A stretch of 25,886 nucleotides of DNA, from positions 1 to 25,886 of the forward strand of contig CAWVSL010000041.1 of assembly GCA_963933115.1 (NCBI GenBank), given 5' to 3'. This DNA is from JALJPB01 sp963933115. GTDB taxonomy: Bacteria > Pseudomonadota > Gammaproteobacteria > Enterobacterales > Alteromonadaceae. Below are positions 15,048 through 23,122 of this stretch, piece after piece. Both the position numbers and the translations under genes were made by a program. Numbering within the stretch: the stretch's first letter is position 1; every line of letters begins with the position of its first letter. Below the pieces are notes generated by a model. It worked only from the letters and a program-made list of their open reading frames with translations, was not told where the DNA came from and searched no databases.

Positions 15048-16382
15048 CTAATCTTCCTCAAGACGAATAGTAACGGCACGTTTATGAGCATCTAACCCTT
15101 CGGCATCGGTCAATTCTGTAATACATTCAGCCAAACTGGCTAAGCCCTCTTTAGTAAGCTCTTGTATTGTATAGCGACGAGAGAAATCGGCTAGTGTTAG
15201 GCTGCTGATTACTTTTGAATAGCCGTAAGTCGGCAGTACGTGGTTAGTACCACTCGCGTAATCACCTGCCGATTCTGGGGTGTAAGCGCCAACAAAAATT
15301 GAGCCGGCATTACGTAAAGTCGACAATAAATTTTGTGGTGTCTCAGTTTGAATAATTAAATGCTCTGGACCATACTCGTTCGATATTTCAACCGCTTGAC
15401 TTAAATCTTTTGTTAAAATTAGTCGACTTTGCAATAAGGCTTGTTGGGCAATTTTTTTGCGGCTCAATAAGGTAACTTGTTGGCTAAGTTCAACTGCAAC
15501 ATCATTGATTAAACTTTCACTATCTGACAATAAAATTACTTGGCTGTCCGGTCCATGTTCGGCCTGAGATAATAAATCAGCAGCAACAAACGCGGCGTTG
15601 GCTTGTTCATCAGCTATGACTAATAATTCTGAAGGACCAGCAGGCATATCTATAGCAAAACCAGGTACTTGCTGTGAAAGTTGCTTTTTAGCTTCGGTAA
15701 CAAAACGATTACCTGGACCAAAGACTTTATGGACTGCTTTAATCGTTTCTGTGCCATAAGCAAGCGCTGCAATGGCTTGTGCACCACCTACTGTATAAAT
15801 TTCATCAATATCACAAAGGTCAGCAGCAACTAGAATTTCATCAGCCAGTTGGCCATTTTTATCAGGAGGACAAACTAAAACAGTGCGTGAACAACCAGCG
15901 ATTTTTGCTGGAACGCCCAACATGAGTACTGTTGATGGTAAAGGCGCACTACCTGCTGGAATATATAAACCCACACTATCAATTGCTTGTGTTTTTAAAA
16001 TACAACGGACACCGGGACGAGTCGTGACATCAACATCCGTGGGTATTTGTGCATCGTGAAAACATTTAATCTGCTGATAAGCGGTTTTAATGGCTTTTAA
16101 ACGTTTGTCTGATAATGCCAGCGTTGCCTGTTTAATTTGTTCTTTTGTTACTTTTAAGGTGGTTAGTTTAACGGTGTCAAATTTTTCCGTTAACTGAAAA
16201 ATTGCTTGATCACCTTGTTTTTTAACTAAGGATAATATCTCAGCAACTTGAGTGGATAAACTCGCACTATTAGTAATGGCAGGACGAGCAAGTGTCACTT
16301 GTTGCTCGTCTGGTGAAAGTGACGACCAATTAATCGCACTGGCGTTTGCTGTTTTTTTATCTGTTACAAAAAAATCAGTCAT
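15048..16382 (-). CDS. hisD: HisD, histidinol dehydrogenase
   Basis: 444 aa, normal length. It oxidises histidinol to histidine in two NAD-dependent steps with a zinc ion. Visible motifs are GLYIPAGSAPLPSTVLM, YTVGGAQAIAALAYGTE, the FGPGNRFVTEAKK segment, the zinc/base region DLLSQAEHGPDSQVIL, EYGPEHLII and the glycine-rich GDYASGTNHVLPT. ATG start three bases after the hisG stop. No damage seen. Confidence 0.97.
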   Translation of the reverse strand: MTDFFVTDKKTANASAINWSSLSPDEQQVTLARPAITNSASLSTQVAEILSLVKKQGDQAIFQLTEKFDTVKLTTLKVTKEQIKQATLALSDKRLKAIKTAYQQIKCFHDAQIPTDVDVTTRPGVRCILKTQAIDSVGLYIPAGSAPLPSTVLMLGVPAKIAGCSRTVLVCPPDKNGQLADEILVAADLCDIDEIYTVGGAQAIAALAYGTETIKAVHKVFGPGNRFVTEAKKQLSQQVPGFAIDMPAGPSELLVIADEQANAAFVAADLLSQAEHGPDSQVILLSDSESLINDVAVELSQQVTLLSRKKIAQQALLQSRLILTKDLSQAVEISNEYGPEHLIIQTETPQNLLSTLRNAGSIFVGAYTPESAGDYASGTNHVLPTYGYSKVISSLTLADFSRRYTIQELTKEGLASLAECITELTDAEGLDAHKRAVTIRLEED

Positions 16383-16385
16383 AAT

Positions 16386-17285
16386 TTAGCCCATCATCTT
16401 TTCAATTGGCATAACGAGTATTGAGTGACAACCTAACGCCTTTAGTTGCTCCATAGTTTCCCAGAAGAGCGTTTCTGTCGCCACTACGTGAACCGCAACT
16501 AAATCATCACGCTCTGCCAAAGGTAAGATCGTTGGTGTTTCAGTGCCGGGCATCAGAGCACTTACTTCACTTATTTTATCCTTTGGTGCGTGCAACATAA
16601 TGTATTTACTTTCTTTTGCCTGCATCACGCCTTGAATACGGGGTAATAAGGTATCTAACATTTTTTGTTTTTCATCACCCAGCGGTACAGATGTTTGAAT
16701 TAATGATGCTTTAGAGCGAAAAATCACTTCAACTTCTTTTAAACCGTTAGCTTCTAATGTTGCACCGGTTGATACTAGATCGCAAATACCATCAGCTAAA
16801 CCAACTCGAGGAGCAACTTCTACCGAGCCTTTTAATAAACAAAAGTCGAGTTCAATGCCTTTTTCTTTAGCAAAGCGATTGAGCAGTTGCGGGTAAGTCG
16901 TCGCAAACCGTAAACCATTCAAACTTTCAATACCTTGGTAATCAAATTCTTCTGGCATGGCAATAGACAGGTGGCAAGCGGCGAAGTTTAAACCGGTGGT
17001 ACGAATGTAGTTGGCTTTATTACCTAAAAGTTCACGTTCTAATTCGGCTTCTTCTAAGGTATTGTCACCAACAATACCTAAATCACAGACACCATCCATC
17101 ACAAGGCCTGGAATATCACTGCTTCTCACACGCATAATATCAATAGGCATATTAGTGACATGTGCTAACAAACGACGGTCGGTAACGTTGAGCTTTAGGC
17201 CGCAACGTTTAAGTAAATTTTGGGTATCTTCGCTTAATCTTCCTGATTTTTGCATGGCGATGCGTAAACGTGGTTGAGTAGTCAT
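16386..17285 (-). CDS. hisG: HisG, ATP phosphoribosyltransferase (long form)
   Basis: 299 aa from the ATG at 17285 (MTTQPRLRIAMQKSGRLSED), exactly the length of the E. coli enzyme. The open frame continues 22 codons upstream to 17351, but that extension has no family match and the chosen ATG has a CAGGA SD. It catalyses the first, feedback-regulated step of histidine synthesis. The PRPP-binding loop is DLVSTGATLEANGL, and the C-terminal regulatory domain of the long form is present (ESKYIMLHAPKDKI to VLPIEKMM-type end). First enzyme gene of the operon, placed after the his leader and attenuator. Confidence 0.96.
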   Translation of the reverse strand: MTTQPRLRIAMQKSGRLSEDTQNLLKRCGLKLNVTDRRLLAHVTNMPIDIMRVRSSDIPGLVMDGVCDLGIVGDNTLEEAELERELLGNKANYIRTTGLNFAACHLSIAMPEEFDYQGIESLNGLRFATTYPQLLNRFAKEKGIELDFCLLKGSVEVAPRVGLADGICDLVSTGATLEANGLKEVEVIFRSKASLIQTSVPLGDEKQKMLDTLLPRIQGVMQAKESKYIMLHAPKDKISEVSALMPGTETPTILPLAERDDLVAVHVVATETLFWETMEQLKALGCHSILVMPIEKMMG

Positions 17286-17382
17286 CTTATTTGTCCTGTC
17301 TAAAGTCTTTAAATTTATAATAGTTTGTCTGTTTTCATCAATATTTCGCATGTATATACAATTTTTAACACAGTAAAATGCG

Positions 17383-17415
17383 AAAACCCCCGAGAGAGTA
17401 AGGCTCTTTCGGGGG
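17383..17415 (-). terminator. his operon attenuator terminator
   Basis: A 12-bp stem with one mismatch: plus-strand CCCCCGAGAGAG (17387-17398) and CTCTTTCGGGGG (17404-17415), 5-nt loop, followed on the minus strand by TTTT. It lies between the leader peptide and hisG. The upstream minus-strand GGGGGG run (17467-17462) can pair with the CCCCC arm at 17415-17411, giving the expected antiterminator. A UAGCC/GGCUA pairing near the leader stop can form the competing upstream stem. Confidence 0.9.
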
Positions 17416-17486
17416 TTTAGAATTTGGTGTAAATTTAACTAATCCATTGAAAGGCCAATAGCCCCCCAGCGAATATACCTGAGTGG

Positions 17487-17534
17487 CTAATCCGTATGAT
17501 AGTGATGATGTAGCGTGTTCAGGTTGTCAGTCAT
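17487..17534 (-). CDS. hisL: his operon leader peptide
   Basis: 15 aa: MTDNLNTLHHHYHTD, ending TAG. Four of the last seven residues are histidine (HHHYH). Ribosome stalling at these codons when charged His-tRNA is scarce would favour the antiterminator and allow transcription of hisG onward. ATG with a weak GAG SD about 9 nt upstream. The attenuator stem follows about 70 nt after the stop, as in other gammaproteobacterial his leaders. Confidence 0.93.
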   Translation of the reverse strand: MTDNLNTLHHHYHTD

Positions 17535-17726
17535 AATAATCTCATTAAATTTGTTTCTCATGGCAAATATTGACAATATAAATTCAATATCTGCTTCTAT
17601 GGCTTACAATACGAGGAATATCATTAGCTCGCAAGCTTTTATTACCTTTTCTGTTATTACAAAAGTATATATGATATTAAAGTTTCTTGATTTTTTTCCG
17701 ATAATAAGTTCATTAGATAATTAACT

Positions 17727-17750
17727 AACAAATTGATTAATCGATTTGTT
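17727..17750. promoter_or_regulatory. 24-bp near-perfect palindrome upstream of the small 95-aa gene
   Basis: AACAAAT-T-GATTAATC-G-ATTTGTT is symmetric apart from one mismatched pair. It sits 10 bp before the GAGGGAG ribosome binding site of the next plus-strand gene and in the divergent region facing the his leader. It looks like a repressor operator for a dimeric regulator; the regulator is unknown. Confidence 0.45.
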
Positions 17751-17774
17751 TACTTAAAATGAGGGAGATTATCA

Positions 17775-18062
17775 GTGGATATTTTTACTACACAATTAAC
17801 ACGTGTTGTACCAGTGCCAATCAAACCGACTAACCTAAAAGTTAAGGCATTGTTAAAAGATTCAGCGGCAAATGAATTAAAAGAAGACGAAGATCATTTG
17901 CTCAATCATTATTATTCTATTTCAGATACAGATCATCAATCTAGTCGTCATCATGGTCAGGTTTTGGAAGATAAGCAAATAGATAGAAATAAACCTAAAA
18001 GCGTGGAAGCGGAAATTACTCAGGAGGAAGATCATAAACCGCATCTTGATATATTTGTATAA
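17775..18062 (+). CDS. Small hypothetical protein (95 aa)
   Basis: GTG start supported by a strong GAGGGAG SD 7 nt upstream. 95 aa, no signal peptide or membrane span. It begins MDIFTTQLTRVVPVPIKP, is acidic and histidine-rich in the middle (HHYYSISDTDHQSSRHHG) and ends HLDIFV. I do not recognise a domain; composition suggests a largely disordered protein. It precedes yoaA by 129 bp with its own probable 3' hairpin, so it is likely a separate transcription unit. Real because of the SD, plus-strand gene order and coherent codon use; function unknown. Confidence 0.7.
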   Translation: MDIFTTQLTRVVPVPIKPTNLKVKALLKDSAANELKEDEDHLLNHYYSISDTDHQSSRHHGQVLEDKQIDRNKPKSVEAEITQEEDHKPHLDIFV

Positions 18063-18073
18063 ACTATCAATAC

Positions 18074-18100
18074 AAAGCATTAAAATTCTTTCAATGCTTT
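18074..18100 (+). terminator. Hairpin after the 95-aa gene, weak terminator
   Basis: AAAGCATT (18074-18081) and AATGCTTT (18093-18100) pair over 8 bp around an 11-nt loop, 11 nt after the stop codon. The T run is short (TTT then AAAA), so termination may be inefficient. Confidence 0.45.
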
Positions 18101-18133
18101 AAAAGCTAATTATAATAGCCCCAATCTTATGTT

Positions 18134-18157
18134 AATGAGGTATTATCTTTCCTCATT
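18134..18157. repeat. 7-bp inverted repeat before yoaA
   Basis: AATGAGG (18134-18140) and CCTCATT (18151-18157) are inverted around 10 nt, 35 bp before the yoaA ATG. It may be an operator or 5'-leader stem. It does not match a LexA box (CTGT-N8-ACAG). Confidence 0.3.
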
Positions 18158-18191
18158 TCATCCTCACTTTATATAAGCTTATTGCCAATAA

Positions 18192-20108
18192 ATGACACCA
18201 ATAGAAATAGCTTTTTCAACAGATGGCATATTAGCCAAAGCCATTGACGGTTTTTCCCCCCGACAAGCACAAACAGATATGGCCATTGAAGTTGCTTATG
18301 CTATAGATAAAAAGTCGTCATTAATTGTGGAAGCAGGAACAGGTACAGGTAAAACTTTTGCTTATTTAATTCCTGCGTTGCTCAGTGATAAAAAAATCAT
18401 AGTATCAACGGGTACTAAAAACTTACAAGAACAGCTATTCCATAAAGACCTTCCTCTTATTCGTAAAGCCCTTGCCAGTAATGCTCAAATGGCTTTATTA
18501 AAAGGGCGTGCAAATTATTTATGCCGATACCGACTCGACCAATTTCAAGAAACCCGGGGTCAGCTTGACGCTGAAACTTTAACAGACTTAGTTAAAGTGA
18601 AAACATGGTCTAACAGTACTCAAAGTGGTGATATTGGCGAGCTGGTCAGTGTACAAGAAAATTCAGCTATTTTTCCGTTTGTTACCAGTACCGTTGATAA
18701 CTGCTTAGCTAAAGATTGTCCTGATTATGACAATTGTTACCTCATCAAGGCTCGAAAAAAAGCGATTGAGGCTGATTTAGTGGTGGTCAATCATCATTTG
18801 TTTTTTGCTGATATGGCGCTAAAAGATACAGGTTTCGGTGAATTAATACCAAAGGCCGATGTCATGATTTTTGATGAAGCACATCAAATTCCTGATATTG
18901 CCAGTGAATATTTTGGTGAAGCTTTTTCAACACGTCAATTATATGAACTGTGTGTCGATGTTTTACAAGTTTATCGGAGCTCACTAACGGATGTTAAACA
19001 GTTAGGAAAGGCGGCTGAGAAGCTACAAAGAACCGCACAAAGTTTTAGATTATTGTTTAATTATGACCCTGAAAGAGGTAATTGGCGTGATAAGGCAAAA
19101 CAGTCTCTATTGTTACAATGTTTTCAAGACCTAAAGATAGATCTTGATTTTCTTTATCAGGTGATAAAGTTGTGTGTATCTCGAAATGAAGCCATTGATA
19201 ATTGTTTTGAGCGTGCAGTAAATTTGCTTAATAAATACGATGTCATGGCGAAATTTGACGATTACAGTATGAGCTTTTGGTATGAAACCACCCCTCGTCA
19301 TGTGGTACTGCACCAAACACCGCTCACTGTTGCAGAAAAATTTAGTCATTATGTTAAAGACTCTGGTGCCGGTTGGATTTTTACTTCGGCAACATTGGCT
19401 GTTGATGGTAAGTTTGAACATTTCGCTAAACACTTAGGTTTGCAAGAAGCAAAAAGCTTACTGCTAGATAGTCCTTTTGATTACCAACAACAGTCACAAC
19501 TTATTGTTCCTCGTTATTTACCTGAAGCGAATAATAAAAATAGAGCCTTGGCATTATCAGAACTTGCTATTCCTTTAATTGCTGCCTCTAATGGTGCCTG
19601 CTTTATGTTATTTACCAGTTATCGCGTTATGAATCAGGTGGCTGAACATTTAGCGGAAAAAATTGATAATCCATTATTGGTTCAAGGTCAGATGGGTAAG
19701 GGTAAATTATTAGCTCAATTTGTTGAAGAACCGCAAGCTGTGTTACTGGCAACGGCTAGTTTTTGGGAAGGGGTAGATGTTAGGGGCGATAAACTAACCT
19801 GTGTTATTATTGATAAATTGCCTTTTGCTTCACCTGACGACCCATTATTACAGGCAAGATGTGAAGAAGTCCGGCGACAAGGTAATGATCCCTTTAGTCA
19901 AATCCAGTTACCCCAGGCCGTTATTGCCTTAAAACAAGGCGTCGGGCGACTAATTCGAGATGTTAGTGATAAAGGTATTCTAGTTATTTGCGACGATCGT
20001 TTAGTGAACAGGCCTTACGGTGAAGTGTTTTTAAAAAGTTTACCGATAATGAAACGTAGCCGTGACTTAGACCAAGCAGCAAAGTTCTTGCAAGATATTA
20101 CCGGTTAG
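18192..20108 (+). CDS. yoaA: YoaA, ATP-dependent DNA helicase (XPD/DinG-like, iron-sulfur)
   Basis: 638 aa, nearly identical in length to E. coli YoaA (636). Walker A EAGTGTGKT is at 47-55. The iron-sulfur cluster cysteines are Cys111, Cys171, Cys176 and Cys182 (NYLCRYR; CLAKDCPDYDNC). The DEAH box is at 228-231. C-terminal motifs are FTSATLAVDG, ASFWEGVDVRGD, and QGVGRLIRD. It unwinds DNA 5'-3' and in E. coli works with the HolC clamp-loader subunit during repair of stalled forks. ATG start at 18192; no clear SD, only AT-rich leader. Followed by tsaB after 48 bp on the same strand. Confidence 0.95.
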   Translation: MTPIEIAFSTDGILAKAIDGFSPRQAQTDMAIEVAYAIDKKSSLIVEAGTGTGKTFAYLIPALLSDKKIIVSTGTKNLQEQLFHKDLPLIRKALASNAQMALLKGRANYLCRYRLDQFQETRGQLDAETLTDLVKVKTWSNSTQSGDIGELVSVQENSAIFPFVTSTVDNCLAKDCPDYDNCYLIKARKKAIEADLVVVNHHLFFADMALKDTGFGELIPKADVMIFDEAHQIPDIASEYFGEAFSTRQLYELCVDVLQVYRSSLTDVKQLGKAAEKLQRTAQSFRLLFNYDPERGNWRDKAKQSLLLQCFQDLKIDLDFLYQVIKLCVSRNEAIDNCFERAVNLLNKYDVMAKFDDYSMSFWYETTPRHVVLHQTPLTVAEKFSHYVKDSGAGWIFTSATLAVDGKFEHFAKHLGLQEAKSLLLDSPFDYQQQSQLIVPRYLPEANNKNRALALSELAIPLIAASNGACFMLFTSYRVMNQVAEHLAEKIDNPLLVQGQMGKGKLLAQFVEEPQAVLLATASFWEGVDVRGDKLTCVIIDKLPFASPDDPLLQARCEEVRRQGNDPFSQIQLPQAVIALKQGVGRLIRDVSDKGILVICDDRLVNRPYGEVFLKSLPIMKRSRDLDQAAKFLQDITG

Positions 20109-20156
20109 TTTAATCAATTTAAGTTTATTAGTTAGATAAAAAGAAGAGAGAATTAG

Positions 20157-20852
20157 GTGAATTATTTGGCCATAGATGCTTCAACAGAAGCTTGCTCAGT
20201 TGCTTTACAGTGTAATGATAAAGTTTTTAGTCGCTATGAATTGTGTCCTCAATCACACAGTTTACGTTTATTACCAATGATTGATGATGTGTTAAAAGAA
20301 GCGAGCTGTAAGTTAAGCCAGCTTGACGGGTTAATCTTTGGTCAAGGCCCTGGGAGTTTTACCGGTGTTCGTATTGGTATCGGTGTTGCTCAAGGTTTAG
20401 CTTTTTCAGCTAATTTAAAACTTGTTGGTGTATCAACACTTCAAACCATGGCGCAATTAGCCTATATAAATCATCAACAAAGCCAAGTGATTGCGGTAAT
20501 TGATGCACGAATGTCTGAGGTTTATAACGGTTACTACGAACTTGATGAAAATAATATTATGCAAGCTAAAATTAATGAAGCGGTGACACCCCCAGATAAA
20601 CTTAAACAAAGGTTAGTCAGTATTGTAGAACAAGCTTACGGTGTTGGTACTGGCTGGGATGCCTATGTCGATGAATTAACAAGTTTAAAATTCAATAATG
20701 ACTCGCCTGAAGTTTTATTTCCTGAAGCCAAAGCTATGTTAGCAATAGGTATCGCAGCGTTCAAAAGAGGTGAGGGTGTATTGCCAGAAAATGCTCAACC
20801 TGTTTATGTAAGAGACACAGTTTCTTGGAAAAAATTACCAGGAAAAGAATAA
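20157..20852 (+). CDS. tsaB: TsaB, tRNA N6-threonylcarbamoyladenosine synthesis protein
   Basis: 231 aa, normal for TsaB (YeaZ). ASKHA fold start YLAIDASTEACSVAL, the HSLRLLPMID dimer-helix segment and FGQGPGSFTGVRIGIGVAQGLAF. It is the scaffold partner of TsaD and TsaE in forming t6A37 on tRNAs that read ANN codons. GTG start, SD AGAGAG. YoaA and TsaB are adjacent in enterobacteria too (yoaA-tsaB), supporting both names. Confidence 0.95.
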   Translation: MNYLAIDASTEACSVALQCNDKVFSRYELCPQSHSLRLLPMIDDVLKEASCKLSQLDGLIFGQGPGSFTGVRIGIGVAQGLAFSANLKLVGVSTLQTMAQLAYINHQQSQVIAVIDARMSEVYNGYYELDENNIMQAKINEAVTPPDKLKQRLVSIVEQAYGVGTGWDAYVDELTSLKFNNDSPEVLFPEAKAMLAIGIAAFKRGEGVLPENAQPVYVRDTVSWKKLPGKE

Positions 20853-20891
20853 ATATTTTTACATTTGTCTGAAATTTGCTAAATTAGAGAG

Positions 20892-21239
20892 ATGAAAATA
20901 CCTAATGCTCCGACCAACTTATCAATTAATACCCCGATAAGTCATAGAAAAAATGTACAAGGGTCCGTTGAGCATCAACGCGACCTTGACCGTCTGCAAT
21001 TTAGTAAAGATGAAACATCAAGTAAAAAACCAATAGACAGGCTAGATCTCGACCCTCAAACTCTTGAACTTATTCAGCAGCAAACGCTTAAGCAGCCTAA
21101 TCAGCAATCAACTAAATATACTGATTATGATCAGCCTAGTGAGCAAAACTATACAGCCATATCTGCTTATCAATCTGTTGAAAATCAAGCTCAACGAGAT
21201 AATATTAAGCAAGTCTTTGGGGTAGACTTACTTGCCTGA
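20892..21239 (+). CDS. Small hypothetical protein (115 aa), probably disordered
   Basis: 115 aa, very rich in Gln, Ser, Asn and charged residues, with no signal peptide or hydrophobic span. A low-complexity middle (LELIQQQTLKQPNQQS) is followed by the more ordered end YTAISAYQSVENQAQRDNIKQVFGVDLLA, which looks like the conserved part. ATG with AGAGAG directly before it. Its last 8 bp overlap the start of the M50-like protease gene, so the two are probably translated together. No domain recognised. Confidence 0.7.
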   Translation: MKIPNAPTNLSINTPISHRKNVQGSVEHQRDLDRLQFSKDETSSKKPIDRLDLDPQTLELIQQQTLKQPNQQSTKYTDYDQPSEQNYTAISAYQSVENQAQRDNIKQVFGVDLLA

Positions 21240-21927
21240 TTCGCATCCTTATTCTGCGCCTCAATTTGAATCTCCTTCATTTTGGCATAAATATCAATTT
21301 TGGTTATTTCTCATTGCTGGCGCCATTATCAGACAAATCCCTATCGTTTCGATTCCTTTTAATTGGTTAGAAACTTATTTTCACGAAATTAGTCATGGTT
21401 TAGCGGCAATTGCTACTGGTGGCACTATAATTAAACTTCAGTTATTTGCTAATGGCTCTGGTTTATGTACCACACAGGGCGGCAGTGCTTTTTTTATTAG
21501 TTTTTTTGGTTATGCTGGTGCTATTCTTTGGGGTGGCTTAATTTATAGCCTTGCTGGTCATCATCAAAGACTTGCACAGTTTTTTTCTGGTTTTGTCATT
21601 TTTTTACTGTCGGCTTCTATTTTATTATGGGCAAGAGATATTTTAACTATCATTATTTTAGCGGCGTTGTTAACCATGTTTATCATGACCATAAAGCTTA
21701 AGAAATTAAAAATGTTGCAAAAATTTGTACAATTACTGGGTATTATCGTCTTGCTTAATAGTATGTTTAGTCCTTTATATCTGTTAGATGGCAGAAGTTT
21801 AGGTGATGGTGCAACACTCTCTGCATCAACTGCAATTCCAGAAATATTATGGGTAACCATATGGTTGCTGCTTGCGTTGACAATGGTATTTTTACTTAGC
21901 CGATTAAAGGCTACAGCTTATCGCTAG
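21232..21927 (+). CDS. M50-like membrane zinc metallopeptidase
   Basis: 231 aa. The zinc motif HEISH lies at 51-55 in the segment WLETYFHEISHGLAAIATGG, typical of M50B/SpoIVFB-like intramembrane proteins. Five to six hydrophobic spans: FWLFLIAGAIIRQIPIV, then FFISFFGYAGAILWGGLIYSL, FFSGFVIFLLSASILLWA, ILTIIILAALLTMFIM, FVQLLGIIVLL and a final WVTIWLLLALTMVFLL. A third zinc ligand was not clearly placed (perhaps the Asp in LLDG near 187). TTG start; it overlaps the upstream 115-aa gene by 8 bp, and no other start precedes the first span. Substrate unknown. Confidence 0.82.
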   Translation: MPDSHPYSAPQFESPSFWHKYQFWLFLIAGAIIRQIPIVSIPFNWLETYFHEISHGLAAIATGGTIIKLQLFANGSGLCTTQGGSAFFISFFGYAGAILWGGLIYSLAGHHQRLAQFFSGFVIFLLSASILLWARDILTIIILAALLTMFIMTIKLKKLKMLQKFVQLLGIIVLLNSMFSPLYLLDGRSLGDGATLSASTAIPEILWVTIWLLLALTMVFLLSRLKATAYR

Positions 21928-21995
21928 CGTAATAGTCCCTGAAGTGACTATTTACCAACAAATATTCGTCTTTAAAAAAAGTGTTAGAAATTTAT

Positions 21996-22883
21996 ATGTC
22001 AGTAATTGAAATAGAAGAAATTTGTTACGATATTGGTGCATTATCGCTCCATGGTTTAGCTTGTGGTGATGACGAAGACGAAGTGGTTTTGTGCCTACAT
22101 GGCTGGTTAGATAACGCCGCAAGTTTTACCCCTTTAATGCCTTATTTAACCAACAAACGGCTTATTGCTATTGATTGGCCAGGCCATGGCTTTTCATCAC
22201 ATCGCTCTGAAGATGCTCATTATCATTTTATTGACTGGGTCTATGATTTGCTTCAGTTATTTGAATTAAATGATTGGCATGATATTGATATAGTTGCTCA
22301 TTCAATGGGGGGCATGGTCGCCTCTGCTTTTGCTGCAGCATTTCCTGAGAGAGTTAAGTCATTAACGTTACTCGACTCCATTGGTTTTATGAGTTCAGAT
22401 GCTGATAAAACCACAGCTCAGCTAAGACAAGGTATGACAAGTCGTCTCAGAAGTTCATTCAATTACGTTAAAAATAATAAGATCAAGAAAGAAAAAAACT
22501 TGCATCCAACATCAGACTCAGCCATTAAAGCCAGGATTGCGGTGAGTGATATGAATTATCAGCAAGCAAAAATTATTGTCAAAAGAGGCTTGGTTAAAGA
22601 GGGGCATGGATATGTGTGGCGTGCCGACAGTCGTCTTAGAAATGTTTCGCCTTATCGTCTAACGTTATCCCAAGCTGAGCAATTCATTCGAGATATTAAA
22701 TGCCCTGTACAATTATTACATGGTACTACAGGCACTGGGTTTGACATGGTAACCCGAGGAATTACTCATTTTGGTCCATTATTTAATAATGTTGTTTATT
22801 ATGATATTGAGGGTGGGCATCATGTTCATATGGAACAACCAGAGACGACTGCAAAATTTATTAACAATTTTATAAGCGCTTAG
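21996..22883 (+). CDS. Alpha/beta hydrolase fold protein
   Basis: 295 aa from the ATG at 21996; a GTG at 21981 would add five residues, and neither start has a strong SD. The oxyanion motif HGWLDNAASF lies at about 35-44. The nucleophile elbow AHSMGG has Ser at about 103, the acid is probably in the LLHGTTGTGFD region, and the catalytic His is in GGHHVHME near the C-terminus. The triad is complete, so it is an active serine hydrolase or esterase of MhpC/serine hydrolase-like type. Substrate unknown. It follows the M50 gene by 68 bp and precedes fadD, so a lipid ester role is possible but unproven. Confidence 0.9.
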   Translation: MSVIEIEEICYDIGALSLHGLACGDDEDEVVLCLHGWLDNAASFTPLMPYLTNKRLIAIDWPGHGFSSHRSEDAHYHFIDWVYDLLQLFELNDWHDIDIVAHSMGGMVASAFAAAFPERVKSLTLLDSIGFMSSDADKTTAQLRQGMTSRLRSSFNYVKNNKIKKEKNLHPTSDSAIKARIAVSDMNYQQAKIIVKRGLVKEGHGYVWRADSRLRNVSPYRLTLSQAEQFIRDIKCPVQLLHGTTGTGFDMVTRGITHFGPLFNNVVYYDIEGGHHVHMEQPETTAKFINNFISA

Positions 22884-22965
22884 CCAAATGTTCTAAATTG
22901 GTTATATTTACATTTTATTATAACTGATTCATATTGTTGACTTGGCATTTCGTTTGATTACTTAT

Positions 22966-22995
22966 GCTTATTTTAAACAAGCGTTTTAAATAAGC
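22966..22995 (+). terminator. Strong hairpin between the hydrolase gene and fadD
   Basis: GCTTATTTTAAAC (22966-22978) and GTTTTAAATAAGC (22983-22995) pair over 13 bp with one mismatch and a 4-nt loop (AAGC), followed by GTTTT. It probably separates transcription of the hydrolase gene from fadD. The same bases create two adjacent copies of AAGCGTTTTAAAT (22979-22991 and 22992-23004). Confidence 0.5.
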
Positions 22996-23005
22996 GTTTT
23001 AAATC

Positions 23006-23020
23006 ACTGGCTCTACCAGT
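23006..23020. promoter_or_regulatory. FadR-like operator candidate upstream of fadD
   Basis: ACTGG-CTCTA-CCAGT is a perfect 5-bp inverted repeat with the spacing of E. coli FadR sites (TGG-N5-CCA inside AACTGGTCNGACC...). The inner bases differ from the E. coli consensus. It lies about 100 bp before the fadD start, where a fatty-acid repressor would be expected. Whether this organism uses FadR or another regulator cannot be told here. Confidence 0.45.
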
Positions 23021-23122
23021 TTAAATTTGCTAACTTACCATCATTAATAATAAATGAAAGTAGCTTTAAATAAGCCACTTTTAAATAAATAAATAAATAA
23101 TCTTAGTATGAGGAATTGCACA

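Noticed and set aside
17286..17351. 22-codon N-terminal extension of HisG
   Set aside because: The ATG at 17285 gives exactly the E. coli length and start sequence and has an SD; the extension lies in the leader.
17515..17724. 69-codon plus-strand open frame overlapping the his leader on the opposite strand
   Set aside because: It is antisense to hisL, has no SD and has low-complexity Ile/Asn-rich composition; the hisL/attenuator reading explains the region.
23080..23100. AAAT tetranucleotide tract before fadD as a phase-variable repeat
   Set aside because: Only about four units in AT-rich DNA, well upstream of the start codon; no evidence of switching.
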